From an uncultured Clostridia bacterium (lineage in GTDB: Bacteria; Bacillota; Clostridia; TANB77; CAG-508): a stretch of DNA of 64,000 nucleotides. Shown piece by piece: positions 9,401 to 17,328 of this stretch (the stretch's first letter is position 1; every line of letters starts with the position of its first letter). Below the pieces are notes generated by a model. It had not been told where the DNA came from. It did not search any database and saw nothing but the letters and a program-made list of their open reading frames with translations. The stretch spans positions 992,001-1,056,000 of the forward strand of contig OV788638.1 of NCBI GenBank assembly GCA_928721565.1, read 5' to 3'. Position numbers and translations under genes: made by a program.

Positions 9401-10758
9401 AAGAAAAAAATGATGAGAAAGAAAATGGAGAATATTATTTAAAAAGAAATTCATTTACAGAAGAAATGAAAAAAGAATATGTAATATTAATTCCGCAAAT
9501 GGCGCCAATTCATTTTGACTTTATCGAACCAGTGTTACAAAGTGAAGGATATAAAGCCAAACTTTTAAGAGAATGTACACCACACACTATAGAAACAGGA
9601 TTAAAATATGTAAATAATGATGCATGTTATCCATCAATTATTACAACAGGCCAAATGGTAGAAGCATTGGAATCTGGAGAATATGATGTAAATAAAACAG
9701 CATTAATAATGTCACAAACAGGTGGAGGATGTAGAGCTACAAATTATATAGGGTTTATTCGTAAGGCATTAAAAGATGCAGGATTTGAACAAGTGCCAGT
9801 AATATCATTTAATGTTGTAGGAATGGAAAAAAATCCAGGATTTAAATTGACAATTACATTAGCAGAAAAGCTTATTAAATCTATGGTATTAGCGGATTTG
9901 TTACAAAAAATGCTATATAAAAATAGAGCATATGAAAAAAATAAAGGTGAAACAGAGAAATTATTTAATGAATGGATGGAAAAGGCTATAAAGCTTGCAA
10001 TAAAGAGTAGTGCAAAAGAATTTTCTGCTGGAATATATCAAATGGTAGAAGATTTTGAAAAAATTGAATGGAATGAAAACCAAGAAAAGCCAAAGGTTGG
10101 AATTGTTGGGGAAATTTTAATTAAATATCATCCATTTGGAAATAACTATGTAGCAAATTTATTAGAAAAAGAAGGGGCAGAAGTTGTGTTACCAGATTTT
10201 ATGGGATTTGTTAAATATGTTACAGCAAATGGTGTAATAGCTAATAAATTGCTTAAAGGCAGACAAATTAAATCTGTAATATCTCAAACAGGAATAAAAT
10301 TGATTAATTTATTTGAAAAAGATGCAAAAAAAGCATTGGAAAAATCTAAAAAAGGATATTTACCAACTTGTGATATTTGGCATTTAGCAGATAATGTTCA
10401 ATCGGTTTTATCAACAGGAAATCAAACAGGAGAAGGATGGTTTTTAACGGCAGAAATGCTTGAATATATGGAAAATGGAATTCAAAATATAGTATGTGTT
10501 CAACCATTTGCATGTTTGCCAAACCATGTTGTTGGAAAAGGTGTAATTAAGACTATAAGAGATACATATCCAGATGCTAATATAGTACCAGTTGATTATG
10601 ATCCAGGTGCAAGTGAAACCAACCAAACTAATAGAATTAAGCTTCTTATGACTGTTGCTAAAGATAATTTAAAGGCTAGAAAAAAAGAAAAAAAGGCTTT
10701 GCAAAAGGAAAATGAGAAAACAATAGAAAAGAAAGAAAAAGTAGAAAAGAAATCCTAA
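6430..10758 (+). CDS. Large acyl-CoA dehydratase activase-type protein (two BcrAD/BadFG ATPase domains plus HgdB/DUF2229-like region)
   Basis: 1442 residues. Two tandem ASKHA-type activator ATPase domains occupy about 5-260 (GMDVGSTTVKIAVMDD, NGTCAGGTGAFLDQ) and 325-590 (GIDAGSTTSKLVVTD, NEACSSGCGSFIET). The cysteines in each domain match the bridging 4Fe-4S ligands of HgdC-type activators. A long C-terminal part contains CNGCENHC, CYPAKLSHGHV and CGVDAVTTDEVEEIL, typical of the DUF2229/HgdB-like section of giant activases. Known HgdC activators drive ATP-dependent one-electron transfer to 2-hydroxyacyl-CoA dehydratases. No dehydratase subunits are adjacent, so the partner is unknown. ATG 6430 follows AAGGA and starts the first ATPase strand directly. 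Confidence 0.88.
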   Translation: MSKIVHIGMDVGSTTVKIAVMDDNLKEIYTSYERHYSDTKNTVCKVLEELVEKYKDKEFTIALTGSGAMSTARFLDVPFIQEVVACKRAVERYIPQTDVVIELGGEDAKIIYFGKSIEQRMNGTCAGGTGAFLDQMASLLNTDTAGLNELAKGYQTIYPIASRCGVFAKTDVQPLLNEGAAKEDIAVSILQAVVNQTISGLACGRPIRGNVAFLGGPLTYLPELRKRFVETLHLTPEQTIVPEEAHLLVAKGACLDAKDMNPISVEKLKSKIQVLRQSHDTTSQPLKPLFSTNVEYDEFKARHAKDKVAKKPLSEHKGDCFVGIDAGSTTSKLVVTDRDGALLYSAYQGNGGKPLESIIEMLKKLYSVMPEEAVIRYSGVTGYGEKLIQTALNVDLNEIETIAHYTAAKKFEPKVTSIVDIGGQDMKYIKLKNNTIDNIMLNEACSSGCGSFIETFAKSLNLSIEEFVKEALEAQNPVDLGSRCTVFMNSKIKQAQKEGYSVGDISAGLSYSVIKNAIQKVMKIRDVKKLGSHIVVQGGTFYNEAVLRAFELIVGRNVIRPDIAGLMGAYGMALLACEQYEANMDMEYHSTLATIEEIDKLDIKVTHTRCNGCENHCQLTINRFSNGKRHISGNRCEKGEGIVNSHKDLPNLVKYKYERIFDYTPLEEKDAPRGTIGIPRVLNMYEDYPFWFTLFTNLGFRVIISEKSTRKIYEKGIESMPSESVCYPAKLSHGHVISLIQKGIKTIFYPCMPYSRKEYQDANNRYNCPIVISYSEVLKNNVEELKADDIKFMNPFLPFESKALLKRMIELPEFAEYNFTKKELKTAIEKAQAEYQKCREDIHNKGKETVEYIEKNNLRGIVLSGRPYHIDPEINHGIDTLITSLGMCVLTEDSVADKTLPERPLRVVDQWMFHSRLYAAADFVGRHDNLELVQINSFGCGVDAVTTDEVEEILTSFGKMYTLIKIDEVNNLGAVRIRLRSLLASINKRLKEKNDEKENGEYYLKRNSFTEEMKKEYVILIPQMAPIHFDFIEPVLQSEGYKAKLLRECTPHTIETGLKYVNNDACYPSIITTGQMVEALESGEYDVNKTALIMSQTGGGCRATNYIGFIRKALKDAGFEQVPVISFNVVGMEKNPGFKLTITLAEKLIKSMVLADLLQKMLYKNRAYEKNKGETEKLFNEWMEKAIKLAIKSSAKEFSAGIYQMVEDFEKIEWNENQEKPKVGIVGEILIKYHPFGNNYVANLLEKEGAEVVLPDFMGFVKYVTANGVIANKLLKGRQIKSVISQTGIKLINLFEKDAKKALEKSKKGYLPTCDIWHLADNVQSVLSTGNQTGEGWFLTAEMLEYMENGIQNIVCVQPFACLPNHVVGKGVIKTIRDTYPDANIVPVDYDPGASETNQTNRIKLLMTVAKDNLKARKKEKKALQKENEKTIEKKEKVEKKS

Positions 10759-10775
10759 TTTAGGGTTTCTTTTTA
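10747..10775 (+). terminator. Terminator after activase gene
   Basis: AAGAAATCC pairs with GGGTTTCTT (9 bp including one G-U), followed by T residues. The stem begins inside the last codons. Confidence 0.7.
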
Positions 10776-10803
10776 TTGCTTTTTAATTAAACATATAGTA
10801 AAA

Positions 10804-10890
10804 TGTTCAAAAGAGAACCGGTCCCAAACGAACACTGTTCAAAAGAGAACCGGTCCTCAATGAACTGGTCCCAAATGGACAAGTGACAAA
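10804..10890 (+). repeat. GAACCGGTCC repeat locus a
   Basis: Cores at 10815 and 10847 (32 bp apart) plus a variant GAACTGGTCC at 10862, in GAACCGGTCC orientation. It lies immediately 5' of the first BspA-like gene and matches most of locus b. Confidence 0.9.
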
Positions 10891-10942
10891 AAACGAAAGG
10901 AAAAAATTAAATGAAAAAGAAACCTGAAAGCCTTGAGGCTGT

Positions 10943-10962
10943 ACACACACACACACACACAC
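10943..10962 (+). repeat. (AC)10 dinucleotide tract in the 5' coding region
   Basis: Ten uninterrupted AC units, 32 bp inside the predicted ATG. The intact paralogue has a non-repetitive GTACGCACGAGCATGG at the same place. The current unit number puts the start codon out of frame. Confidence 0.95.
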
Positions 10963-11041
10963 GGATAGTTTTAGAAAAATAAAGAGAAGAAAGACAGTTG
11001 ATAAAAATAGAGTAATATTTTGGTTACTAATTGCGGCACTA

Positions 11042-13243
11042 TTGTTTATGAGCATAGGATATTCTGCTATAAACTCTGTAACAGGAGATATAAGTGGAAC
11101 TGTAACTGCTAAAGTGCAGGATGGAGTGTTTATTACAGATGTTGAGCAAGTAAGTAATGTAGATGCTAACTTAACAAATTCACAAATAAAAAGTTATGTT
11201 GGAACATTAATGGGAAGCACTGTTGAATTATCCAAAGATAATCCAGACTCAGAGATTACATATAAAGTAACTGTTTATAATAATGCGAATGAGACAATGC
11301 AATTTAGTAAGGTTATATATGATGAGAGTTTAGATGTTTCATATGATAATCCAGATATAACATTTGAGATAAGTGGCTTTACAGTTGGACAAACGATAGA
11401 ACCAAATGAAACTAAAGAAATAATAATAAAATTTAAATATAAAGATCAATCATTAGTTCCAGAAAATACTGTATTAAATTCATATATACAGTTTAAGATG
11501 TCAAAGATTAATAGGATGGTGATTGCTCAAAATGGTAGCAATACAAACAAATACTTAACAGGAACAATATTAAAAAATCAAATAGAATCAGTAAAGTTTG
11601 AACAGGGAGAAGAGCCAACTTCAACCAATATAATAGAAAAGTTTGATGCATCAGAAAAACAAGATGAAAGCATAATTGGATATTATACAGATAATGATAG
11701 TAATGGATTATATGAATTGACATTTGTAAGTGAAAATACAATTTATGCAAATAAAAATGCAGGTTATTTGTTTCAGAATTTAAATAATGTTCAAAACATT
11801 GAATTTGGTAATTTTAGTACTTATGGTACGGTATATTTTATGGCAATGTTTCAAGGAGATAGTAATATAAAAAAATTGAATTTGACTTCATTTGAGACAA
11901 AAGAAGCAATTAATATGATGGCAATGTTTCAAAATTGTAGTAGTTTAAGTGAATTAGATGTAACTACTTTTGATACAGGAAAAGTGAATGGTATAAATAG
12001 TATGTTTTCAGGATGCAGTAGTCTTACAACATTAGATATTAGCGGATTTAATACAAGTAATGCTGTAAGTTTGAGTTATATGTTTGAAAATTGTACTAAT
12101 TTAGAAAAATTAAATCTTAGTAATTTTGATACAAGTCAAGTAACAAGCATGATTAGTATGTTTCGAGGCTGTGGTAATCTAACAGAGTTGGACGTGAGTA
12201 AATGGAATACTGCAAAGGTAGTTAGAATGGCAGGTTTATTTGATAACTGTAAAAAGTTAACTACACTAAATGTTAGCAATTTTGATACAAGCAATGTAAT
12301 AGATATGTCAAATATGTTTAAAGATTGCAATAGTCTAACTAAGTTAGATATTAGTAATTTTAATACAAGTAATGTAACAAATATGTCAAGGATGTTTAAT
12401 AACTGTAGTAGTCTAACTGACCTAGATTTAAGCAAATGGAATACGAGCAAAGTCACAACATTGTTTTCAACATTTCAAGGATGTAGTTCATTAAAAAAAC
12501 TCGATTTAAATAATTGGGATGTTAGTAAAGTAACGGAATTTGGACATGTAGGATGGGCATATGGAGGAACATTTCAAGATTGTACAAATTTAACAGAATT
12601 AAATATATCAAATTGGAATACAGAATCAGCAAAAGATATATCTAATATATTTTGTGGTGATAATAATTTGGTAGAATTAGATGTAAGTGGATTTAATACT
12701 GAAAAAGTAATCTATATGCAGAGAATGTTTGGAAATTGTAGTAGTCTTGAAAAATTAGACTTAAATAACTTTAAGACAAGTCAAGTGGCTCATATGGAGT
12801 ATATGTTTAGTAATTGTGGAAATTTGGTGAGTTTAAATTTGGAAAATTTTGATACAAGCCAAGTTACTAATATGAATAGTATGTTTTATAATTGCGGAAA
12901 ATTGATGAGTTTAGATATAAGTAGATTCAATACAATTCAAGTTAAAGGTATGGATTCTATGTTTTATGGGTGTGGAAGTTTAAAAGAATTAGATTTGAGC
13001 GATTGGAATACAGAAAATGTAACAACAATGGGGAGTATGTTCAGATTTTGTAATAGCCTAGATTCGTTAAATGTAAGTGGATTTGATACAAGTAATGTTA
13101 CCAATATGGCTTTTATGTTTTATGGGTGTAAAAGTGTAAAGAAATTAGATTTGAGCAACTGGAATACAGAGAATGTAGCAAACATTGTGTATATGTTTTA
13201 TTTTTGTACAGAATTAACAGAATTAAATTTGAAACGGCTTTAA
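11042..13243 (+). CDS. BspA-like LRR protein, main body (frame 2 of the broken gene)
   Basis: 733 residues if read from TTG 11042, but no ribosome-binding site precedes it, so this is a fragment rather than an independent gene. Residues 1-170 correspond to the non-LRR domain after the signal segment (INSVTGDISGTVTAKVQDGV). The rest is a run of repeats of the form LDxSxFNTSxVTxMxxMFxxC, the DUF285/BspA-like LRR type found in surface proteins of Clostridia, Bacteroidota and mycoplasmas. It stops at TAA 13241-13243 because of the one-base insertion just upstream. Confidence 0.8.
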   Translation: MFMSIGYSAINSVTGDISGTVTAKVQDGVFITDVEQVSNVDANLTNSQIKSYVGTLMGSTVELSKDNPDSEITYKVTVYNNANETMQFSKVIYDESLDVSYDNPDITFEISGFTVGQTIEPNETKEIIIKFKYKDQSLVPENTVLNSYIQFKMSKINRMVIAQNGSNTNKYLTGTILKNQIESVKFEQGEEPTSTNIIEKFDASEKQDESIIGYYTDNDSNGLYELTFVSENTIYANKNAGYLFQNLNNVQNIEFGNFSTYGTVYFMAMFQGDSNIKKLNLTSFETKEAINMMAMFQNCSSLSELDVTTFDTGKVNGINSMFSGCSSLTTLDISGFNTSNAVSLSYMFENCTNLEKLNLSNFDTSQVTSMISMFRGCGNLTELDVSKWNTAKVVRMAGLFDNCKKLTTLNVSNFDTSNVIDMSNMFKDCNSLTKLDISNFNTSNVTNMSRMFNNCSSLTDLDLSKWNTSKVTTLFSTFQGCSSLKKLDLNNWDVSKVTEFGHVGWAYGGTFQDCTNLTELNISNWNTESAKDISNIFCGDNNLVELDVSGFNTEKVIYMQRMFGNCSSLEKLDLNNFKTSQVAHMEYMFSNCGNLVSLNLENFDTSQVTNMNSMFYNCGKLMSLDISRFNTIQVKGMDSMFYGCGSLKELDLSDWNTENVTTMGSMFRFCNSLDSLNVSGFDTSNVTNMAFMFYGCKSVKKLDLSNWNTENVANIVYMFYFCTELTELNLKRL

Positions 13244-13262
13244 TACACAAAGTGTAACTGAT

Positions 13263-13586
13263 ATGAGATGTATGTTTCAGGGATGCCAATCACTAACGAA
13301 ATTAAGCTTGGAAAAATTCAATACAAAACAAGTAACATATATGAATGGAATGTTTAACGGATGCAATAATTTAAAAACAATATATGTAAGTGAATATAAT
13401 TCAGAAACAAATGAAGGTTGGACAACATCAGTAGTAACCAATTCTGCAAATATGTTTGCCAATTGTATAAATTTAGTTGGTGGTAATGGAACAACATATG
13501 ATTCTAAAAATATAGATGCTACCTATGCAAGAATAGACACAACGGAAACACTAGGATATTTTACAGATGTAAAAAATAAGACATAA
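13263..13586 (+). CDS. BspA-like LRR protein, C-terminal tail (third frame)
   Basis: 107 residues from ATG 13263 (MRCMFQGCQSLTKL), with no ribosome-binding site of its own. It carries the last two LRRs and the same C-terminal cap as the intact paralogue (YARIDTTET, GYFTDVKNKT). No LPXTG sorting motif or membrane tail is seen. It is a remnant of the gene above. Confidence 0.75.
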   Translation: MRCMFQGCQSLTKLSLEKFNTKQVTYMNGMFNGCNNLKTIYVSEYNSETNEGWTTSVVTNSANMFANCINLVGGNGTTYDSKNIDATYARIDTTETLGYFTDVKNKT

Positions 13587-13587
13587 A

Positions 13588-13618
13588 GACTTTGGGAGGA
13601 AAAAAACTCCCAAAGTTC
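13588..13618 (+). terminator. Terminator after first BspA-like gene
   Basis: ACTTTGGGAG and CTCCCAAAGT form a perfect 10-bp stem with an A-rich loop, followed by TCTTATG. Confidence 0.8.
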
Positions 13619-13706
13619 TTATGTCTCTTTTGAATTTTATTGTCAAATAAATTAAAAAGGTATTGAAAAAAATAGAATGGTATGATTAAATGGAATTGAT
13701 AATTAG

Positions 13707-13795
13707 TGAACATTAGGGACCGGTTCTTAAATGTGCAAATGTTCAAGAGAGAACCGGTCCTCAATGAACTGGTCCACAATGAACAAGTGACAAAA
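13707..13795 (+). repeat. GAACCGGTCC repeat locus b (inverted pair)
   Basis: One GGACCGGTTC core followed by one GAACCGGTCC core and a GAACTGGTCC variant. The first faces the upstream gene and the second the downstream gene; together they can form a long hairpin. Confidence 0.9.
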
Positions 13796-13814
13796 ATGAA
13801 AGGAAACAAATCAT

Positions 13815-16316
13815 ATGAAAAAGAAAACTGAAAACTTTGAGCCTGTACGCACGAGCATGGATAGTCTTAAAAATAGAGTAATATTTTGGTTATTAATTGC
13901 GGCACTAATGTTTATGAGTATAGGATATTCTGCTATAAACTCTGTAACAGGAGATATAAGTGGAAATGTAACTGCTAAGGTACAAGATGGAGTGTTTATT
14001 ACAGATGTTGAGCAAGTAAGTAATGTAGATGCTAACTTAACAAATTCACAAATAAAAAGTTATGTTGGAACATTAATGGGAAGTACTGTTGAATTATCCA
14101 AAGATAATCCAAGCTCAGAGATTACATATAAAGTAACTGTTTATAATAATGCGAATGAGACAATGCAATTTAGCAAGGTTGTATATGATGAAGGATTAGA
14201 TGTTTCATATGATAATTTGAATATAAAATTTGAGATAAGTGGTTTTACAGTTGGACAAACGATAGAACCAAATGAAACTAAAGAAATAATAATAAAATTT
14301 AAATATAAAGATCAATCATCAGTTCCAGAAAATACTGTATTAAATTCATATATACAGTTTAAGATGACAAGAATTAATAGGATGGTACTAGCGAAGCCGG
14401 GAGCAGATACAGATAAATACTTAACAGGAACGGTATTGAGGAATCAAATAGAATCAGTAAAGTTTGAACAGGGAGAAGAGCCAACTTCAACAAATATAAT
14501 AGAAAAGTTTGACGCATCAGAAAAACAAGATGAAAGCATAATTGGATATTATACAGATAATGATAGTAATGGATTATATGAATTGACATTTGTAAGTGAA
14601 AATACAATTTATGCAAATAAAAATGCGCAATATTTGTTTTTGAATTTAAATAATTTAATAGATATAGAATTTAACAATTTTAGTACATATGGAACGACTA
14701 GTCTTTTGGGAACATTTCAAGGTTGTAATTCAATTACATCATTGAATTTAAATAATTGGGATGTTAGTCAAGTAACAAGTTTTGGACATGTAGGCTGGGC
14801 ATATGGAGGAACATTTTATAACTGTAATCAATTAGAGAAACTAGATATATCTGGCTGGAACATGATTTCGGCACAAGATATAACAAATATATTTTATGGA
14901 TGCCAGAGCCTAAAAACAATGAATTTAGAAAATGTAAATTGGCAAAATGTATTATATATGGAACAGTCATTTTTGGGGTGTTCTGACTTAACTTCAATAG
15001 ACTTAAGCAAGGCTAATATAAAAAAAGTGGAAAATATTAATAGAGCTTTTACAAACTGTTCAAAACTAGATAATATAAATTTGAATAATATAGATATTAA
15101 TAATTTAAAATATATGAGTGGACTTTTTAATGGATGCAAGAAAATTGAAAAAATAGATTTGTCAAATTTCCATACTGAGAATATTACTGATATGGAAGCT
15201 CTATTTAAGGATTGTATGAGTTTAACTACATTAGATATAAGCAAGTTTGACGTTAAAAATGTAACCAATTTAGCAAGGATGTTTTGTGGATGTGTAAGTC
15301 TAGAACAATTGGATGTGAGTAAATGGAATACTGCAAAGGCAGTAAAAATGGCAGGTTTATTTGATAACTGTAAAAAGTTAACTACACTAAATGTTAGCAA
15401 TTTTGATACAAGCAATGTAATAGATATGTCAAATATGTTTAATAACTGTAGTAGTCTAACTGACCTAGATTTAAGCAAATGGAATACAAGCAAAGTCACG
15501 ACATTGCTTTCAACATTTGAGAGATGTAGCTCAATAAAGAAAATCGATTTGAATAACTGGGATGTTAGCCAAGTAACAACTTTTGGACATGTAGGCTGGG
15601 CATATGGAGGAACATTTTATAACTGTAATCAATTAGAGGAACTAGATATATCTGGCTGGAACATGATTTCGGCACAAGATATAACAAATATGTTTTATGG
15701 ATGCCAGAGTCTAAAATCAATAAATTTAGAAAATGTAAATTGGCAAAATGTATTGTATATGGAACAGTCATTTTTTGGTTGTTCTGACTTAACTTCAATA
15801 GACTTAAGCAAGGCTAATATAAAAAAAGTGGAAAATATTAATAGAGCTTTTGCAAGCTGTTCAAAACTGGATAATATAAATTTGAATAATATAGATACTA
15901 ATAATTTAAAATATATGAGTGGACTTTTTAATGGATGCAAGAAAATTGAAAAAATAGATTTGTCAAATTTCCATACTGAGAATATTACTGATATGGAAGC
16001 CCTATTTAAGGATTGTATGAGTTTAACGACATTAGATATAAGTAATTTTAGTACTGACAAAGTAACAAATATGCAAGGAATGTTTTCAAATTCTGGCAAT
16101 TTAAAAACAATATATGTAAAAGAGTATGATACAACTACAAATACTGGATGGTCAACAGCAGCAGTAACTAATTCTAGTGGAATGTTTAACGGCTCTAGTA
16201 ATCTTATAGGACAAAATGGTACCAAATATGATTATGCACATATAGATGCAACTTATGCAAGAATAGACACAACAGAAACACCAGGATATTTTACAGATGT
16301 AAAAAATAAGACATAA
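13815..16316 (+). CDS. BspA-like leucine-rich-repeat surface protein (intact)
   Basis: 833 residues, ATG 13815 after GAAAGGAAAC. The N-terminus has about 20 polar residues and then a hydrophobic segment (VIFWLLIAALMFMSIGYSA) that acts as a signal or membrane anchor. Residues about 45-200 form a beta-rich non-LRR domain of unknown family (TYKVTVYNNANETMQFSKVVYDE). From about 250 to 800 there are some twenty DUF285/BspA-type LRRs. A block of about 165 residues occurs twice, 267 residues apart. No LPXTG motif is seen. BspA-like proteins mediate adhesion or host interaction in other bacteria; that role is inferred here. Confidence 0.9.
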   Translation: MKKKTENFEPVRTSMDSLKNRVIFWLLIAALMFMSIGYSAINSVTGDISGNVTAKVQDGVFITDVEQVSNVDANLTNSQIKSYVGTLMGSTVELSKDNPSSEITYKVTVYNNANETMQFSKVVYDEGLDVSYDNLNIKFEISGFTVGQTIEPNETKEIIIKFKYKDQSSVPENTVLNSYIQFKMTRINRMVLAKPGADTDKYLTGTVLRNQIESVKFEQGEEPTSTNIIEKFDASEKQDESIIGYYTDNDSNGLYELTFVSENTIYANKNAQYLFLNLNNLIDIEFNNFSTYGTTSLLGTFQGCNSITSLNLNNWDVSQVTSFGHVGWAYGGTFYNCNQLEKLDISGWNMISAQDITNIFYGCQSLKTMNLENVNWQNVLYMEQSFLGCSDLTSIDLSKANIKKVENINRAFTNCSKLDNINLNNIDINNLKYMSGLFNGCKKIEKIDLSNFHTENITDMEALFKDCMSLTTLDISKFDVKNVTNLARMFCGCVSLEQLDVSKWNTAKAVKMAGLFDNCKKLTTLNVSNFDTSNVIDMSNMFNNCSSLTDLDLSKWNTSKVTTLLSTFERCSSIKKIDLNNWDVSQVTTFGHVGWAYGGTFYNCNQLEELDISGWNMISAQDITNMFYGCQSLKSINLENVNWQNVLYMEQSFFGCSDLTSIDLSKANIKKVENINRAFASCSKLDNINLNNIDTNNLKYMSGLFNGCKKIEKIDLSNFHTENITDMEALFKDCMSLTTLDISNFSTDKVTNMQGMFSNSGNLKTIYVKEYDTTTNTGWSTAAVTNSSGMFNGSSNLIGQNGTKYDYAHIDATYARIDTTETPGYFTDVKNKT

Positions 16317-16324
16317 CCATGACC

Positions 16325-16402
16325 ACTAGGGACCGGTTCTCAAATGTGCAAATGTTCAAAAGAGAACCGGTCCCTAATGAACTGTCCCAAAATGAACAAT
16401 AA
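16325..16402 (+). repeat. GAACCGGTCC repeat locus c (inverted pair)
   Basis: TAGGGACCGGTTCTC (16327-16341) and GAGAACCGGTCCCTA (16362-16376) form a perfect 15-bp stem with a 20-nt loop, followed by a degenerate half unit. It lies between the second BspA gene and the CmpB-like gene. Confidence 0.9.
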
Positions 16403-16476
16403 TTATTAATAACTATTGTACTTTAATTCTAGCTGTGATAAAATAACAAATGATTTTAATTGAAAGGAAGAAGAAT

Positions 16477-17250
16477 ATGTTAATAGAAATAGAAAAATAT
16501 GTAGCATTATTTTTTATATATTCATTTGCTGGATGGCTAATGGAAACAGTGCAAATATCAATAAGACAAAAGAAATTTGTAAATAGAGGATTTTTAATAG
16601 GACCATATTGCCCAATATACGGATGTGGAGTATTATTAATAACATTATTATTACAAAAATATGTTGGAGACGTACCATTAACATTTATATTATCTATTTT
16701 GATCTGTGGTACACTAGAATATATGACAAGTTATATAATGGAAAAGATATTTAAAGCAAGATGGTGGGATTATAGTCAAAGAAAATTTAATATAAATGGA
16801 CGTATATGTCTAGAAACTCTTATTCCATTTGGAATTGCAGGAACATTTATATTATATGTTGCAAATCCATTTATAATGAAATACATAAATATGATACCAG
16901 AGTTAGGTTTGCATATATTTACAGTAGTATTTTTATTGATATATATCACAGATACAATTGTTTCATTTAAAATAATTCTTAACTTAAAAGAGATGACAAA
17001 AGAATTTAAAGATAATACAGTAGAAATTTCTACAAAAGTTAAAAAAATTATCAGAAAGAAATTATTTTTATACAGAAGACTTGCAAGAGCATTCCCTAAA
17101 ATTCAAAACAATGTATTATATGATAAATGGGATGAAATGAAAAAAAGAATAGAAGAATCTAAAGAAGAAATTGCTATCAAAATAGACAATTCAAAAAGAG
17201 AAATAAGAAATAAAATTGATTCTTCAAAACATAGTTTTAAGAAAAAATAG
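16477..17250 (+). CDS. CmpB-like putative ABC transporter permease (PF06541-type membrane protein)
   Basis: 257 residues. About five membrane helices fill the first 180 residues, with the family signatures FAGWLMETVQISIRQKKFVNRGFLIGPY (read in parts), PIYGCGV, and ARWWDYSQRKFNINGRICLETL. A basic, helical cytoplasmic tail follows (EEIAIKIDNSKREIRNKID). ATG 16477 is chosen over 16450 because GAAAGGAAG stands just before it. The family is named a putative ABC transporter but no ATPase is adjacent; function unknown. Its 3' end meets the palindromic locus d. Confidence 0.82.
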   Translation: MLIEIEKYVALFFIYSFAGWLMETVQISIRQKKFVNRGFLIGPYCPIYGCGVLLITLLLQKYVGDVPLTFILSILICGTLEYMTSYIMEKIFKARWWDYSQRKFNINGRICLETLIPFGIAGTFILYVANPFIMKYINMIPELGLHIFTVVFLLIYITDTIVSFKIILNLKEMTKEFKDNTVEISTKVKKIIRKKLFLYRRLARAFPKIQNNVLYDKWDEMKKRIEESKEEIAIKIDNSKREIRNKIDSSKHSFKKK

Positions 17251-17256
17251 ATTTAT

Positions 17257-17322
17257 TTGCACAGCCAAGAACCGGTCCCAAATGAACATTTGCACATTTG
17301 GGACCGGTTCTTAACTGTGCAA
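17257..17322. repeat. GAACCGGTCC repeat locus d: 66-bp palindrome, probable bidirectional terminator
   Basis: AAGAACCGGTCCCAAATG and CATTTGGGACCGGTTCTT are perfect 18-bp arms around a 10-nt loop (17267-17312). Outer TTGCACAG/CTGTGCAA arms extend the fold to 17257-17322. It fills the gap between the convergent CmpB-like gene and dapA. Confidence 0.9.
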
Positions 17323-17328
17323 GTTAGT

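Larger units (their letters stand above)
10911..13586 (+). pseudogene. BspA-like LRR surface protein gene with two frame breaks (possibly phase-variable)
   Basis: The natural start by comparison with the intact neighbour is ATG 10911 (MKKKPESLEAV) after GAAAGG. Frame 0 runs through an (AC)10 tract and stops at TAA 10980-10982 after 23 codons. The homologous protein continues in another frame from about 10961 (TDSFRKIKRRKTVDKNRVIFWLL) to 13243. A second break near 13232, one extra A in TTGAAACGGC, moves the coding frame again, and the tail runs to 13586. Nine or twelve AC units would rejoin the first two parts. The full product would have an N-terminal membrane/signal segment, a non-LRR domain and many 25-residue LRRs. 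Confidence 0.85.

Noticed and set aside
14894..15499. Long - strand frames (up to about 200 residues) inside the BspA-like genes and other LRR regions
   Set aside because: These are antisense shadows of the repetitive coding sequence, without ribosome-binding sites and with Leu/Ser/Phe-rich nonsense composition.
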